From Lepidonotus clava (taxonomy: Eukaryota; Annelida; Polychaeta; Phyllodocida; Polynoidae): 64,000 nucleotides of DNA. The notes under the pieces are model-generated. The model was not told the origin of the DNA and searched no databases. It was given only the letters and a program-made list of their open reading frames with translations. The stretch spans positions 37,359,003 to 37,423,002 of the forward strand of contig OW387148.1 in NCBI GenBank assembly GCA_936440205.1, in the 5' to 3' direction. Below, one piece after another: positions 1-12,600 of the stretch. The translations under genes were made by a program, and so were the position numbers. Every line of letters starts with the position of its first letter. Positions within the stretch are counted from its first letter, which is position 1.

Positions 1-423
1 AATATATATAGTCATATATCTATATTCATATATGTATAATATGTACGAAGACACCTAAAAGGTAAACACAGGTGACAATATTGGTATAGATTGTTTGCGG
101 GGACAGTCTGCGCCTCTTTCGGGGACCGTAAAGCGATAACCGGGGACACGGGCCGGGGACGTAAAAAATACACCGACACCTGACAGTCGTACAAAGAGTC
201 CTGTAGCCTAGGTTCATATCAAAAGGTTTGGGGCAGGCTCAAAGGGATGGTATCGGAGGTTAGTCGAGTCTAATAATATTCACATCTTGTCTGTAAGCGC
301 CATGTACATACAGCGGGGTCAGTGGGAACTAATGTCCAATAACCTGGTCTGCTACCTGTCAAGTCCATCACCAAGGGCACCACTATTCACTGAGCAGATG
401 TAGAGGTTTCAATGTTTTAGGAG
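1..423. other. No gene seen
   Basis: AT-rich start of the window followed by unique sequence. I see no motif or repeat beyond the TA-rich first 40 bases. Confidence 0.5.
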
Positions 424-945
424 GTAGTACAGCTGCTAAGCTATTCGGTGCAGAAGTACACCTGCTTAGCAACCAGTTGTACAGGTAGTACACCTGCTTA
501 GCAACCAGGTGCACAGGTAGTACACCAGCTTAGCAACCAGGTTCACAGGTAGTACACCGGCTTAGCAACCAGGTGCACAGGTAGTACACCTGCTTAGCAG
601 CCAGGTGTACAGGTAGTACACCTGCTTAGCAACCAGGTGCACATGTAGTACACCAGCTTAGCAACCAGGTTCACGGGTAGTACACCGGCTTAGCAACCAG
701 GTGCACGGGTAGTACACCTGCTTAGCAACCAGGTCCACGGGGAGTACACCTGCTTAGCAACCTGGTGCACGGGGAGTACACCTACTTAGCAACCTGGTGC
801 ACGGGGAGTACACCTGCTTAGCAACCTGGTGCACGGGTAGTACACCTGCTTAGCAACCTGGTGCACAGGTAGTACACCTGCTTAGCAACCAGACACACAG
901 GTAGTACACCTGCTTGGCAACCAGGTGCACAGGTAGTACATCTGA
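424..945. repeat. 32-bp minisatellite, about 16 copies
   Basis: The unit is GTAGTACACCTGCTTAGCAA followed by CCAGGTGCACAG. Copies differ by a few substitutions and the first is degenerate. Each unit holds CACCTG and CAGGTG E-boxes that face each other. It lies beyond the 3' end of the arrestin gene. Confidence 0.95.
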
Positions 946-2475
946 CAGCCACCCTTGAAACCTGACCCACTCCAACTACTCTCTTCGAGTTGTATTCTTT
1001 ACGCTACCAGTTTAAGTTAAAGGTCCTTAGCTCAAGAGTAAATACTGCTGCCACAATTTAAACCTTTTATTTGAACATTTTTCTCAATTGTCTTCATTTA
1101 CCCGAGTTTGCATTGTTCTGGATTTGTTATTCAAGATATGACAAATGTTTCAAACAGTATGGTGCCGTAGAAATGTTTTCGTTTGGTCATTTCCACCTTC
1201 ATGGAATAACACATATTAAGCAGGCTTTGGTTCCTCCTCGACCTTCTCTATATTTGTTTAAAACATTTGATTGAAGATTTATAATGCTGGTGATCAAGGA
1301 TAAAACAGGTCAACCCAAGTGGCATGGAAATATAAAGTCATACCAATTAATGGATTCATTACAAAACGTATAAAACATTCTAAATTTCAAGCAGCACAAC
1401 TTTTATCACACTTTATAAAATCAAATTAGCAGACGTGTTTTTGTGTGTAATTCATGGAATTTTCGCGTACATTTATTTGCTTTTCTCGATTATAACATCA
1501 TATCCGATTAATCAATTTCACATGTTAAATATAAAATTGACATCACATGCAATAGAATTCCACGAATATAAGGAGACGCGAAAATTACAAGTTTTACAGT
1601 GGCTTAACTGGAAACTCACTCGCGTCCCACGTGTCGCTACTCGAGCCCAACTAGCCAACCCCCCGGTGATTAATACTAACTGTACATCAAGATATTACTT
1701 ACAACTTGTTCTTTGAATTTGCTCACATTATTACTCATGTTATAATCAATAAATAAGATAACAAAGAGGGTGACATGACACACAGGTGTCAAGTTTACTC
1801 CAGGTGTCTGAGTCTCGGGCTGCTGCGCGATACGCGAAGTAAACTCCACACACCCTGTAGCAGGCTAACAGAAGGGGCGACAAATAATTGTACATCAAAG
1901 GTGTAGTTCTGGTCATCAGTTATAAAGATGGTGTCAGTACGCGGATACACCAGGATACAGCGGGCTGGGGACAGGCCCCTATGTACACGTTGGCAGGGAT
2001 TTCAATGACATGCAATAACCCTTTTCCCCCCGCACGCCCCCTGGTGACAAATTCGGCAGTCCGAGGATAATAGCCCTATGGCATAACCATTCATTGACCA
2101 ATAGGTTCTAAGGATACACCAGACCACCTGCCCAATGATAGAATTTTTGTGGATGTGGTTTTCTCGTGAACAGCACGTCTTAGATACTTGACGGGGCAAA
2201 AAAAGAAAAGAAAGAAAGAAAAAAGAAAGAAATTTTAACAACTTTGGACGAGGCTTTTCGGCTTTGAGCATCAACGCCTTAATTGTAAGATTACTGCTTT
2301 AAATCTTTCTCGGCAGTTGCATTTTCAATACCAACGAGCTCTTCCATGGAGACTTGCGGATATATTTGTAAGTCAAGGTAAACGAAAAAAGTTGTTTAAA
2401 ATTTTATTTAAACCTGAAATATGATAATAATCAATTTTGAGCAAAAAAAGGTATGCACTAATATTCGACAGTTAC
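946..2475. other. No gene seen
   Basis: AT-rich flank with only short unrelated open frames and an A/G-rich stretch near 2200-2232. Confidence 0.5.
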
Positions 2476-2514
2476 GTTGGCCCAGTTGCATTATTTTGCC
2501 TTATAATATTTAAT
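2403..2514 (-). terminator. Candidate arrestin polyadenylation signals
   Basis: On the minus strand ATTAAA lies at 2509-2514 and AATAAA at 2403-2408, about 1.0 and 1.1 kb past the stop codon. They are the first such hexamers I find there. Downstream context is not strongly GU-rich, so the assignment is tentative. Confidence 0.25.
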
Positions 2515-3520
2515 GATACAGCTGAGAGTTAATTGAGAGGTATGATGGCCCGCAAGCATTAACCTCCGCCAGGTAACGTGGCCCAAGTGCGTTATTCTAC
2601 CATAAAAGACCAGGCTGATAATCAGGACTCGAGGGTTGGTTGAGAGGTAGGGTGGCCCATAAGCTCTAAGATCCACCGAGTAGGGTGGCCCAGATGCATT
2701 ATCCTGTATTTACCCAGGCTAAGATGGATGATTGGAGGGTTGGCGGTGCGCGTGGTGTGGGAGCTCGTGAACAGGGCGCTGACTAGATGCATGCTCCCTG
2801 CGCCTGCCGCCCCTACGACCCACCCCACCCGGGAAGTACCGGCTAGTGGTTACCCTGCTACTGTCACCTGAATATGAATATGGGGTTAATGTAGCCATAA
2901 CAAAGTGAGAATGACAACACGCAACAAACATAAAGTATCTGTCGGGAGTGGTCGCGCCCACCGGACCAGGCTGCGTCGTGTTTCTCTCGACTTAACATTG
3001 AAACGAAGACGACAAACCAGCCCAGACCGAACACATGACCAACCAAATGAACTAAAAATAACAGACAAATTGTCCCCTACTTTTACTTGTGTAAATGCAA
3101 ATAGTTCACGTTCCCTGTGCACCTTGTGGTAGAGTGCAGATGACCCTGTGGTGGTCCTAGGACTTAACCTTGAAGTTAACCTTGAGGTGCCCTTGAGGTC
3201 TGTGGTCGGCAGACGTCGTGCGAACAGACTACAATCAGTGGCAGGGTTACGTACTTTTTTCCCACCATATATTTTTGACACTCTTACACCAACGTTCCCA
3301 TATACCATATTATCGTCTCCTTATCCAACTTTCTTCCATTTTAAAATAGTTTTCTACGTGTTGTCGTGACAACCACACTTGTCTCCTGTTTTTTACTATA
3401 GCGGGGTTTTGCCGATAACCCCCGCCGGGCGGCGTCTCCTACACGTGACCCCGTCCCATGATGCTCTCTGCTCCTCTCGCTGTCCTTCGGGCTGGCAGAG
3501 GTCATGTTGTCAGCGACACC
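2409..3520 (-). other. Probable arrestin 3'UTR
   Basis: This is the sequence between the stop codon and the candidate polyadenylation signals. No arrestin reading frame continues, and the open frames seen on both strands are short and lack recognisable domains. It includes a three-copy tandem repeat at its far end. Confidence 0.3.
2476..2745. repeat. Tandem repeat, about 110-bp period, 2.5 copies
   Basis: Three successive blocks carry GGCCCA(A/G)-T-GC(A/G)TTAT, then GAGGGTTGG or GAGAGTTAATTGAGAGGTA, then GGTGGCCC. Copies are well diverged and the last is partial. Confidence 0.65.
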
Positions 3521-3620
3521 TCAAGCCTCAGTGTCATCGCCCTCGTGGCCCTTCAAGCGGAGCCGAGCGAAGTCCTCGAAGATGAAGTCATCGTCTTGGT
3601 TGGCGTAATAACCTTCTCCG
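3521..3620 (-). CDS. Arrestin exon 13, AP2 motif and stop
   Basis: One base completes Asn441, then 32 residues to Ala473 and TGA at 3521-3523. [16 protein letters not shown] matches the vertebrate DDDIVFEDFARQRLKG, whose Phe and Arg residues bind AP2 beta-adaptin and, in the basal state, pack on the N-domain. The tail ends HEGDDTEA. The acceptor is cccttgacag. Confidence 0.97.
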
Positions 3621-6600
3621 CTGTCAAGGGAAAAACAAAGTGTTAAATGGAGACATTAATGTCAATTATTCTGATTTACAATTCTTTTCTCATTTCATTA
3701 TCTAAAAAAATCTTTCTTTTCATGCAGGTATATTTTTCTAATATACCATCCCTTAGCATTTCATGAATTTTTGTTGATTTCATAGTTAGTGCATAAAAAA
3801 CGCTTTGCCAATGTTTTATTTGTTTTCAGAATGAGTCATTTCAACAAATAGAAAATAATCTAAGATTCAACATTTAAACTGGTTGTAAAAATTATCACGA
3901 TACATACACATAGTGTCAAGCAAAGTCAAAGGCATTCCTGTTTAGTTGTACATGGCAAATACTTATCAGATCTTTCTTTTGAAATCCTGACATTGGAAAG
4001 TTTTTACTGCACTACCTTTGTCATACTCTGACAAACTGGTTTTCTACTCTCTAATCCATAAGGCAGCCAGTTGGCGGCGGGGACTTACTTGGTGTCGAGC
4101 TGGATGAGGTTGGTGTCGACGGGCACGTCTCCCTCCCCGGTGTTCTGCACGGCCGACGCGGGGCGGCTGGGGGGCGGGCTCTCCGGGGGCTTGGGGTGGG
4201 TCAGGGTGAACGGCAGCTCCACCGACAGGTCGCTGAGGGACAAAACGACAGTTAAAAACTAGGGTCAGGGTTTGACCTGAACATAGAGTTACTAGTACCA
4301 GGTACTATAGGTCTGCTTGTTTAGAAAGGACCTATTTTGTTCATGTGACTTTATTTTATAAAGAATGAAAATGATCTGATTGTAACACTCATGATCAAAT
4401 ATACCAGGAGGACAATGTCCCCCGAGGAAAATATTTTTGAAAATACTCAGACATAGAAAAGATATTCTCAGAAATGTGACGTTGCAATCAACTTTTAATT
4501 CTATTTATAAATCATTTTAAGTTTTAAGTTTTTCGGCCCTTTCTTAAATTCGAATTTTACGCATTTGTGTCTTGAAATCAAAAAGAAATTGACCTGGGAT
4601 AGAAAACTTTGATCCTGATTTTCTTACCAGCTAGCCCGGAGGGCTAGTGTACGGACACGTTAAGGAAAACCCGTGGAGGTACTGAACGAACGGATAGGAC
4701 TGAATGTACTATTCTTATCTCACTTCTGTTGGATGACTAACACTCATTTATAAACTGACAGATCTGTATTTGTCACTAATACTCCTATTTCCTACTTACC
4801 CTGATCCGAATCCCAGAATGAGTCTGACCTTGACCTTATACTGTACCACGATGCCGAGGTTCTCCTTCTGACTTTGGTCTTGGATTCTGCAAAAGTCGAG
4901 ACGAGCAAAGGTGAAAGATGGACATAGTCGAGGTATAAAATCAACATTTTGAATATCGAGAACGCATTCTAGAAGAAGTCAAGCTCTTTAAGTACAGAAT
5001 CATTACTTAAGAAAAGTTACCCTGTATCCACTTTAATGTCTATGTTGATCGCGAAAAGCACAGAAAACTACAAGTTGACAATCGTCTTTCTTGGTAAAAG
5101 TATACTGAGTTATGATTCGAATATAAATCTTTAGGCCTTGAAATTAGTAGTTTCCGGTATTCCTGATATGTTTGTTTTTTTCAACAGTTTTATTAAGCTG
5201 GAAGGACTTCAGTTTGCATAACTGATTTCCGGGTGTATACCAACATGGGATATGATCTAATATTAGTTAAGTAGTTAAATTGATGTATAAATAATAGAGC
5301 AAGGCGATTTAAACAAGCGGCGATAAAAAAAGATATCCATACATTTTTTAGAACTCAAAGTTCATATTCATGCAAACTTTTGTTCAAAACCTGAATTGCA
5401 TCGCTTTAAAGTGTGCTCAATGTGCATGAACATAACTCAGCCTCACGCGTAATTCGGATAAGTCCATCTTTCCTACTGTGTCAGTTACGGTCAAATAACA
5501 ATAAAGGTGAACCAATCGCGAAATGTAAAGGCCTTATTCCACAAACCGAAAGTATATGCTACCGATATTGAGCATCTCCATGGTAACGTTCTATAACAGG
5601 ATCATCTCCTTTCAGTGCACTTTCCGTGCCAAAAGTGCATTCTGCTGATTTCCATTTGTAAAAGTGGCTGCCGATATATATTTGGCAGATAGTAATCACC
5701 AACATGTTGGTAAATTTTATTGGTAGTGCAGCCAATTGTATATCGGCAGTAGCGAAGTCTATCGGCATCAAATCGGCAGCGCACTTTCAGTACGTGGAAT
5801 ACGGCCTGAGGTTTCTTTATACAGAAAAATTAGAGTCTAGTATGTTCATGGTGTGCAGTGCAAATCAAACTTGGGATAACTCTTAACAGAGAGTTGTCGA
5901 TGTTATGAAATCCTTGGGGCCACTGAATAGAATCATACAGAGAAAATACGGTTTACCCAAAGAAGAGGACTTAGGTTTGCTAACACGTGAGGTTAGTTAG
6001 GAGAGACTCCTGGAAAATAATTTAGTGTGTTCCAGCCGCGTTCGGATAATAGTTTTATACTTTGAATTTTTGTAATATTAAAGTGACTTTGATCTAGCTT
6101 GTGCAAAAAAGATGACGTGCTTTTTAACTGGTGAGAATGCTGTTCAGTTGTTAAAATGTTCATCTCAAGGGACTAGTGTAAAAAAGTGTTTGGCAAAAAC
6201 CGAACTGTGTGAACTAATTGATCTAATCAGTTTCAACTCCCCCTGGTGCTGCAAACAAAGCCAAGAGTCGCTGGTAGGAAATGGGATCCAAAAAGTAGAA
6301 CAAACAAGATCTTAAAGTTTTCAGAATGAAGATGCTTTTTGAAGAAAAATGTTTCACCAAAATTAATCAACTCAAACGGTAAGCTTAGTAACTGAGTAAA
6401 GGCTGTATTCCACTCGGAGATTTTCACTGTCAGAAATGAGGCAATTTCAACATGTGTCATAGGAACTTCAATGGAACCCATGCATAATACACACCTTTTT
6501 AAAGAGTATTAACAATTCATTCGAGTGATATACTATTATAACAAATAGTCCTTTTTCCTACTTGGGATTTCCGAAATCGCAAGTAGAAAAAATCGGGTAG

Positions 6601-9600
6601 TGGAATACAGCCTTAAGAGTAGATGAAAGATTTCTATCAGTTCATGGAGTAGTAGAGGAAACCAGAGTGTAGCATCCTTAGACAGCAAACTTGGGGTGGC
6701 CGGAGGTTAGTGTGTTGAGAGTGCAGGCACTAGTCTAACTCGTGAGGCACGTCTAGATGGCACTCTAGGCACTTACGTTCTGTTTCATTTAAACAAACAG
6801 AAAAAAGTGGGTTAATTTGGTGACAATTTAAGTCGGGAAAACCTCCTGCAAAAACAATGTCTTGATTACCTTTTTTTCACCAAAGTTAGTAAATACGCTT
6901 AATGAATTACAATGTTGCCGTTCGTCTCTGACTGTCAATATCCTTATTAGTGAGTCGGCCACCTTCCTAATTGAATTAAAACATTTTTGATCAATTTTCT
7001 GACACTCAGCTGGATCAAAAAACACATGAGAGTTCCATGGATGTTTAACAACAATTAACTTAATCATCTCAGTTAGTTATCTTCCTGAGTCTCCTTGGTC
7101 CTAATGAATTAATTCATAGCCAAGAGCAACTATTATGAATTCAACTTTTTGTCAATTCTAAAACGCTTTGAATATGTGACGCAATGACGAATACCTGCTT
7201 TTAGTTTTATATTGAATCCGCATTATAACATAAACGTTTTGTATAATAAGAATTGATGCCCTGATTTAGATGAAGATACAAGTTTGTGATATAGACCTTT
7301 TTCATTAGGGTATGGCACCCCCTGGTGAAGTAAATGGAACCAATGGTTTAGGTCATTCCCCATAGTTAATCTATATGAAGTGAAGCGTATAGGTTAACTA
7401 TGGGAAATGACCTAAACCATTGGTTCCATTTACTTCACTAGAGGGCGCAACACTCTTAATGAAAAAGGTCTATAGAAACTCCCAAATCAATGAGTCATAA
7501 AAATGTTTATGTGATGTGTTAAACGTTTGTTGTACAAGGAAAGGGTTGAATGAAGTACAGTTGTGTGATGAATCAATCAGTGACATGCACTTCGTCACTG
7601 AAAATGGAGCCTGAAAACCATCTATAATGGACCAAGTAAATGAAGTTGTCGTAGGAAGGGGTGAAAGCACTGCATGAATTAAATCTCTAAAAAGAACGTA
7701 TCACGACTGGTGAAACTACTACAAAACAGTCACCACTTTGAAAAATGCTGTACTCATAATCAGTTAAATGTATGAATTGTCTTGTACCTGACGGAACGGA
7801 TTATATTCCTCAGTCATTTAAAGCGTCTGGAATTAGTCATAGGCGAGGGTGACTGCCCTGAGGCTTCATCTTGAGTGCACGGTTTACTGCCCCTCTTCAC
7901 CCTTCATACACGTTAGTCTTGATTTTATTAGGAGGCTTATTTGGTTACCAATGTTTATGCATTAGGAAGAGCTAGTACGAAAATTGTTGTTAGCAGAACA
8001 TTTACTTAAAATACCAAACGGCACCTGCATCTTTCATTGTAAAGTATGGTTACAATTAGTTAAACCAATGCGTGTTTTCAACTCGTACAGCATGTTTGAG
8101 TGACCAAGGCAATGCGGTATTAAATTGGGAGCGTTTGCGTTGTAGTCTAAAAATTGCAGAGCTCCGCAGCAAAAGAAATATCACACTGACGTAGACAACA
8201 TTGACAACGTCAGAACCACCAAAAACTGGGTAAGAATGAACTTCCACGACTAACTCTTGTATTCCATTAGGCGATTCTGACCAATGGCATTTGGTTCATT
8301 ACTTTTTAATTCACTAGGAATATGGAAGAAACCTATGCATGTTGCATATCATTCGAAAGGGAATTTAAAATCCTTTCTAATGATATATAACACGCCAAAA
8401 ATTAGCCTCTTTCCATGAGCGATCGCCGAAATCGCGAGTACAAATCGCCTAGTGGAATACAGCCTTAATGAAACTCGTATAAGTGAGAAGTCGCTGACTC
8501 CGGCAGGAGAGTCTTCTCTAAGACGGGCGGAAGTGACAGGCTGAAACTAGCAGAGTAGTCTAACAGTGGCTGCCAGGTACCAGTGAAGGGGAAAAAGGGG
8601 ACACTTTCCCTCCATTGGTGCCTGCGAGCGGCATGCTCAGCCTATGTCGCTGGTTTTGGCCTGGTTTCCGCCTTTCCTCGAGACGCTCCCAATGGTACAG
8701 CAATGGACACTTTCCACCACAGCAGTGCACTGATTAGGTAATAGGGGGCGCCACTACTTACACTTCCGGCGACATACTGATGAAGGAGAAAGGTGGAACT
8801 TTAAAACCAGCAATTAGAAACTAACGCCATCTTGGAGAATTCTTTTGGCCTTCTGCACCTTATAGTTTAACTAACTTACTCAGTTAATGCACTTACCAAG
8901 CGCTTTCGTTGGAGTTGGTCAAACCTCTTTAATATCATTATTACATAGTGGGAACATCCTACTTTTATCACATCACGACGGTGTATGACATTCTAAGAAG
9001 TTCTTACTTAAAAAATAACTCTATATAGTATTGGAAATAGGTGGGGTGACCGTGTGTCATAGCAAGAACTGAATTGACACGAAGTTGACCAAGATTCAAT
9101 TTATGGTTATCATGGGACAGGAAAAATGTCAAGACTCACTGGCAGATTTTAGGGTTTGAAAAAAGGTATGGTGTGCTGACACCAAAAATTGCTTATTTTA
9201 AACTAAGGGAAGAATTCATACAAAGACTTTGTTTATGAGAAAAATTAGCATGCTTCTACACACCACCCAGTAAATCCAATGAATTTATTCACCCATTGAC
9301 TTTCCAGCCAGTTGAAGAAAGAAAGACCCTTGTAGCATCAAGTGACCTCACTGAATAAGCCTAGAGACCCATCCTTGGAATACATATCCCTGGTTTGGGT
9401 CTTACTTGTTACTGCATGTCCCTGGTTTGGGTCTTACTTTTTACTGCATGTCCCTGGTTTGGGTCTTACTTTTTACTGCATGTCTCTGGTTTTGGGTCTT
9501 TCTTTTAATACATGTCCCTGGTTTTGGTTCTTACTTTTAATACACGTCCCTTGTTTTGGGTCTTTCTTTTACTGTATATACCTGGTTTTTGGTCTTATTT

Positions 9601-12600
9601 TACTACATTTCTAAGTTTTGGGTCTTACTTTTCCTACATGACCCTGATTTTAGGTCTCACTCTTACTTCATGTCCCTGGTTTTGGGTCTTACCCTTACAT
9701 GTCCCTTGTTCAGGGCCTTACTCATACAACACCTCCCTGGTTTGGGTGCTACTTACATGGTAGAGGAGGCTAGGTTAGTGTCCTCATGCTTCAGCTTTCC
9801 GTCGAGCGCCAGTCCCCGCTTGTCGCGATTGTTGGCCAGTAGCGGCGTCATGTAGTACACCTTACAGAAGCCCGTCTGGCTCGGCTGAATCGGGAACCCC
9901 TCCCTGCTCAAGGCGAAATAGACGGGTAAGATACACATCTCACACGAGTACATTGGGCTCAGAGGGTGAGCCCTCTTAATGTTGGACTGACTGTAAGTCC
10001 CGATTGCCCATCACTCAAAGATTTTCATATACCGGTTTGAGATTCAGTTTTGAGAACAAATTCTAATGCATTTTCTGTTATGATTTGCTAAAGAACAAAA
10101 CTAATAATTAAGGTGTGGGTTTGTAATGAAGAAAAGTGTCAAAATACTAATAGTTTCTTTTCCGTGCTTTTTGTAAGAGGAGCCATGATAATAAATCTAA
10201 TTCCATTTTTGGAAGGAAATATCTAAAATGTGAAAACCATGTAATTATCAATCTTCAGAACTTAATCTTCAGAACAGATCATCTACAAACTTCATGGCTG
10301 TAGTGAAATGTGTGCAAACAATAATTTGTGAAACATGAAGTACAAATGAATCCAAACATACAACCCATCAATTAAATTGATGACTGAAAAAAGAAGCAGT
10401 TGTGCAAACAAATTAAATACATCTTTGGAGTACATATATGCAATTTACATTGGTATACAGAAAAGATTCTTAAATCTGTGCATATTTTTTCAACCAAATA
10501 GTAAATTTGTCTTAAAAGATAAAACACATGGGCTGCAGTTACGAGTAGTGTCAGTAACTGAGTCCCCAGTGTCCATAATCTTAGACTAAGAGAAACTAGG
10601 ACTGAGACATGGTGACCTAGATTACGTGGTCACGTGACCAGGACAATGTGACCTAGACTTAAAGGCCACGTGAAACAAGTCAGACTTTGTCAATAAATTA
10701 CACAACAGGCGGTGATGTGTATACCAATGACGTCAACGATGGTTCAAAAGTTGAGACTTGTAGTAAATCACTCGAGAACAAGTTCCGATTAAATGTTGGT
10801 TTGAAGAAAGTAAATGTCATTCTTGTGATGACTTGCAATAGTTGATTTAGTGTTCTTGAGAGATTTCCTTTTCATAGAAATCATTGCGAAAACAAACTGA
10901 TATAACAATATCATCTCTTTTTAAAAAGTCTACGAAAATATTAAAAGCATGAATGCGAAGCAAAACCGACAACAAACTTAAGAATCTAAAAAATACACAT
11001 GGTAATCCTAACAGAAGGGAAAACCTATTTGAATTCTTTTCAAGATTGATAAATTAGTATCAAATTTCCATGTGAACTTAAGCGCAACAATATTTGGCTG
11101 TTTCACTTTTGCGCAAAGAAGTTGCCTCACTCGGCAGACTTGGCCTAGTCATATATAACAGACGTTGTTGCGAAGAGATGAAAGTGTCAATATCAAATCA
11201 TTTCAGCAAAGACGACATTCAAATATACCTTCAGTTTGCACAAAGTCACCACATTAAATTCTTACGTACCTTTAAGTTTTTAAAGCAAAGTAGAAATGAA
11301 GGTGAATTTACATTATTGCGTTGGACTGTCATGATGGATGTTTTATTGGGTTTGAAATAAGAAAATTAACATAAGAAAGGACCCATATGACAAGTTCTAA
11401 ATTTGAATATAACTAGCAGTCATTGGGACAGTGTATTGGTAACCTATGTACATTCTTAGTATTGGATTTTAATTTGTTTGTGGAATATTCAGTCTAAAGA
11501 TTGTAAACTGAAGTGAGAAGAGTTCAGAAGTCAGAAGGTCTAGCTGTGAGAAGTAAAAGGCTCAGAGTAGAACACAGATGACGAGGAAAAAAGATTGTAC
11601 ATTATCAGAAAGTCCAATGAGTAGGCAAGGATTAATAAAGAAACGAAAAGACAGAGAGTGAGGTTTGTAAGGTCCGGATGGTAGGAGACGATAGCCGAGT
11701 TATCAGGAGTCAAGCAGGGAAATCAAGAAACCATAAAAATAGGTCAAGAAAACTCATGAAGAAGGGGGGAAGAGGGGGGGGGAGGGGGTTAGAGATTGTA
11801 TAAAACAGTGTGAGATCAGAGCTAAGCCTGTAAAAAATTAGCATGAATGTAGAACTAGTTAATCAGACCCAACATTTCACACATATAGGCAAGGTCCAAA
11901 TTAACCCAAGTTTGGTAAATAACTGAAACCAACTGAAATCATTGGGGGAGGGGGGGGACCAAGACGCCTGGTTAGAAGTGCAAGGAGAACAATTAGAATC
12001 AAACTGAATTTACAAATTGTAATCATTCAAATGGATGCAACCTCACCAAACCTCTATCAATTTTTAATCTCATTAGGGGGAGGGGTATATGATCATTTCC
12101 CTTTTCACAAAAACTCCAAGCAGTGCAATTTTTGAGACTGTTCCAAAACGATTCGAACCATAAAGCAGTATGCCCCAAAACAGGCCAGCCGAGTAACTTT
12201 AGGGGCACGGGAGCGACTAAGGCCCTCACCTCCGCTGACTTACACTAAGGTGGCCAGTCGACTCTTGTAGGCCGTAGACTTGTACAGGTGGAGCCGGGTC
12301 TCCTGAAGCGCTACAAAGACACCAGAGGCCAGAGACGGAGTCAGAGGGGGGGTGCGCTACTACACGGGGCCGAGATGGGACCTGCAGGCCTTGTACAAGC
12401 CTAGGGACCGGATCTTATTAGGGGTGGGTGTTTTTTTAAAAATTCCAAGCAAAGCAATTTTGTGAAAATGTTATGAAACAATTCCAACCATAAAGCAGTA
12501 CGACCCAAAATGGGTCAGCTGAGTATTTTTAGGGGCACGGGAGCGACTAAGGCCCTCACCTCCTCTGACTTACACTAAGGCGGCCAGTCGACTCTTATGG

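Noticed and set aside
8757-8785. Possible 15-bp microexon between exons 10 and 11 (minus strand, after ttcatcag and before gtaagt)
   Set aside because: Length and phase would fit, but there is no arrestin homology and such short matches arise by chance.
12509-12600. A usable fourth exon 9 from the duplicated 3' end and donor
   Set aside because: The frame upstream is open, but the available acceptors leave phase 0, while exon 8 requires two leading bases.
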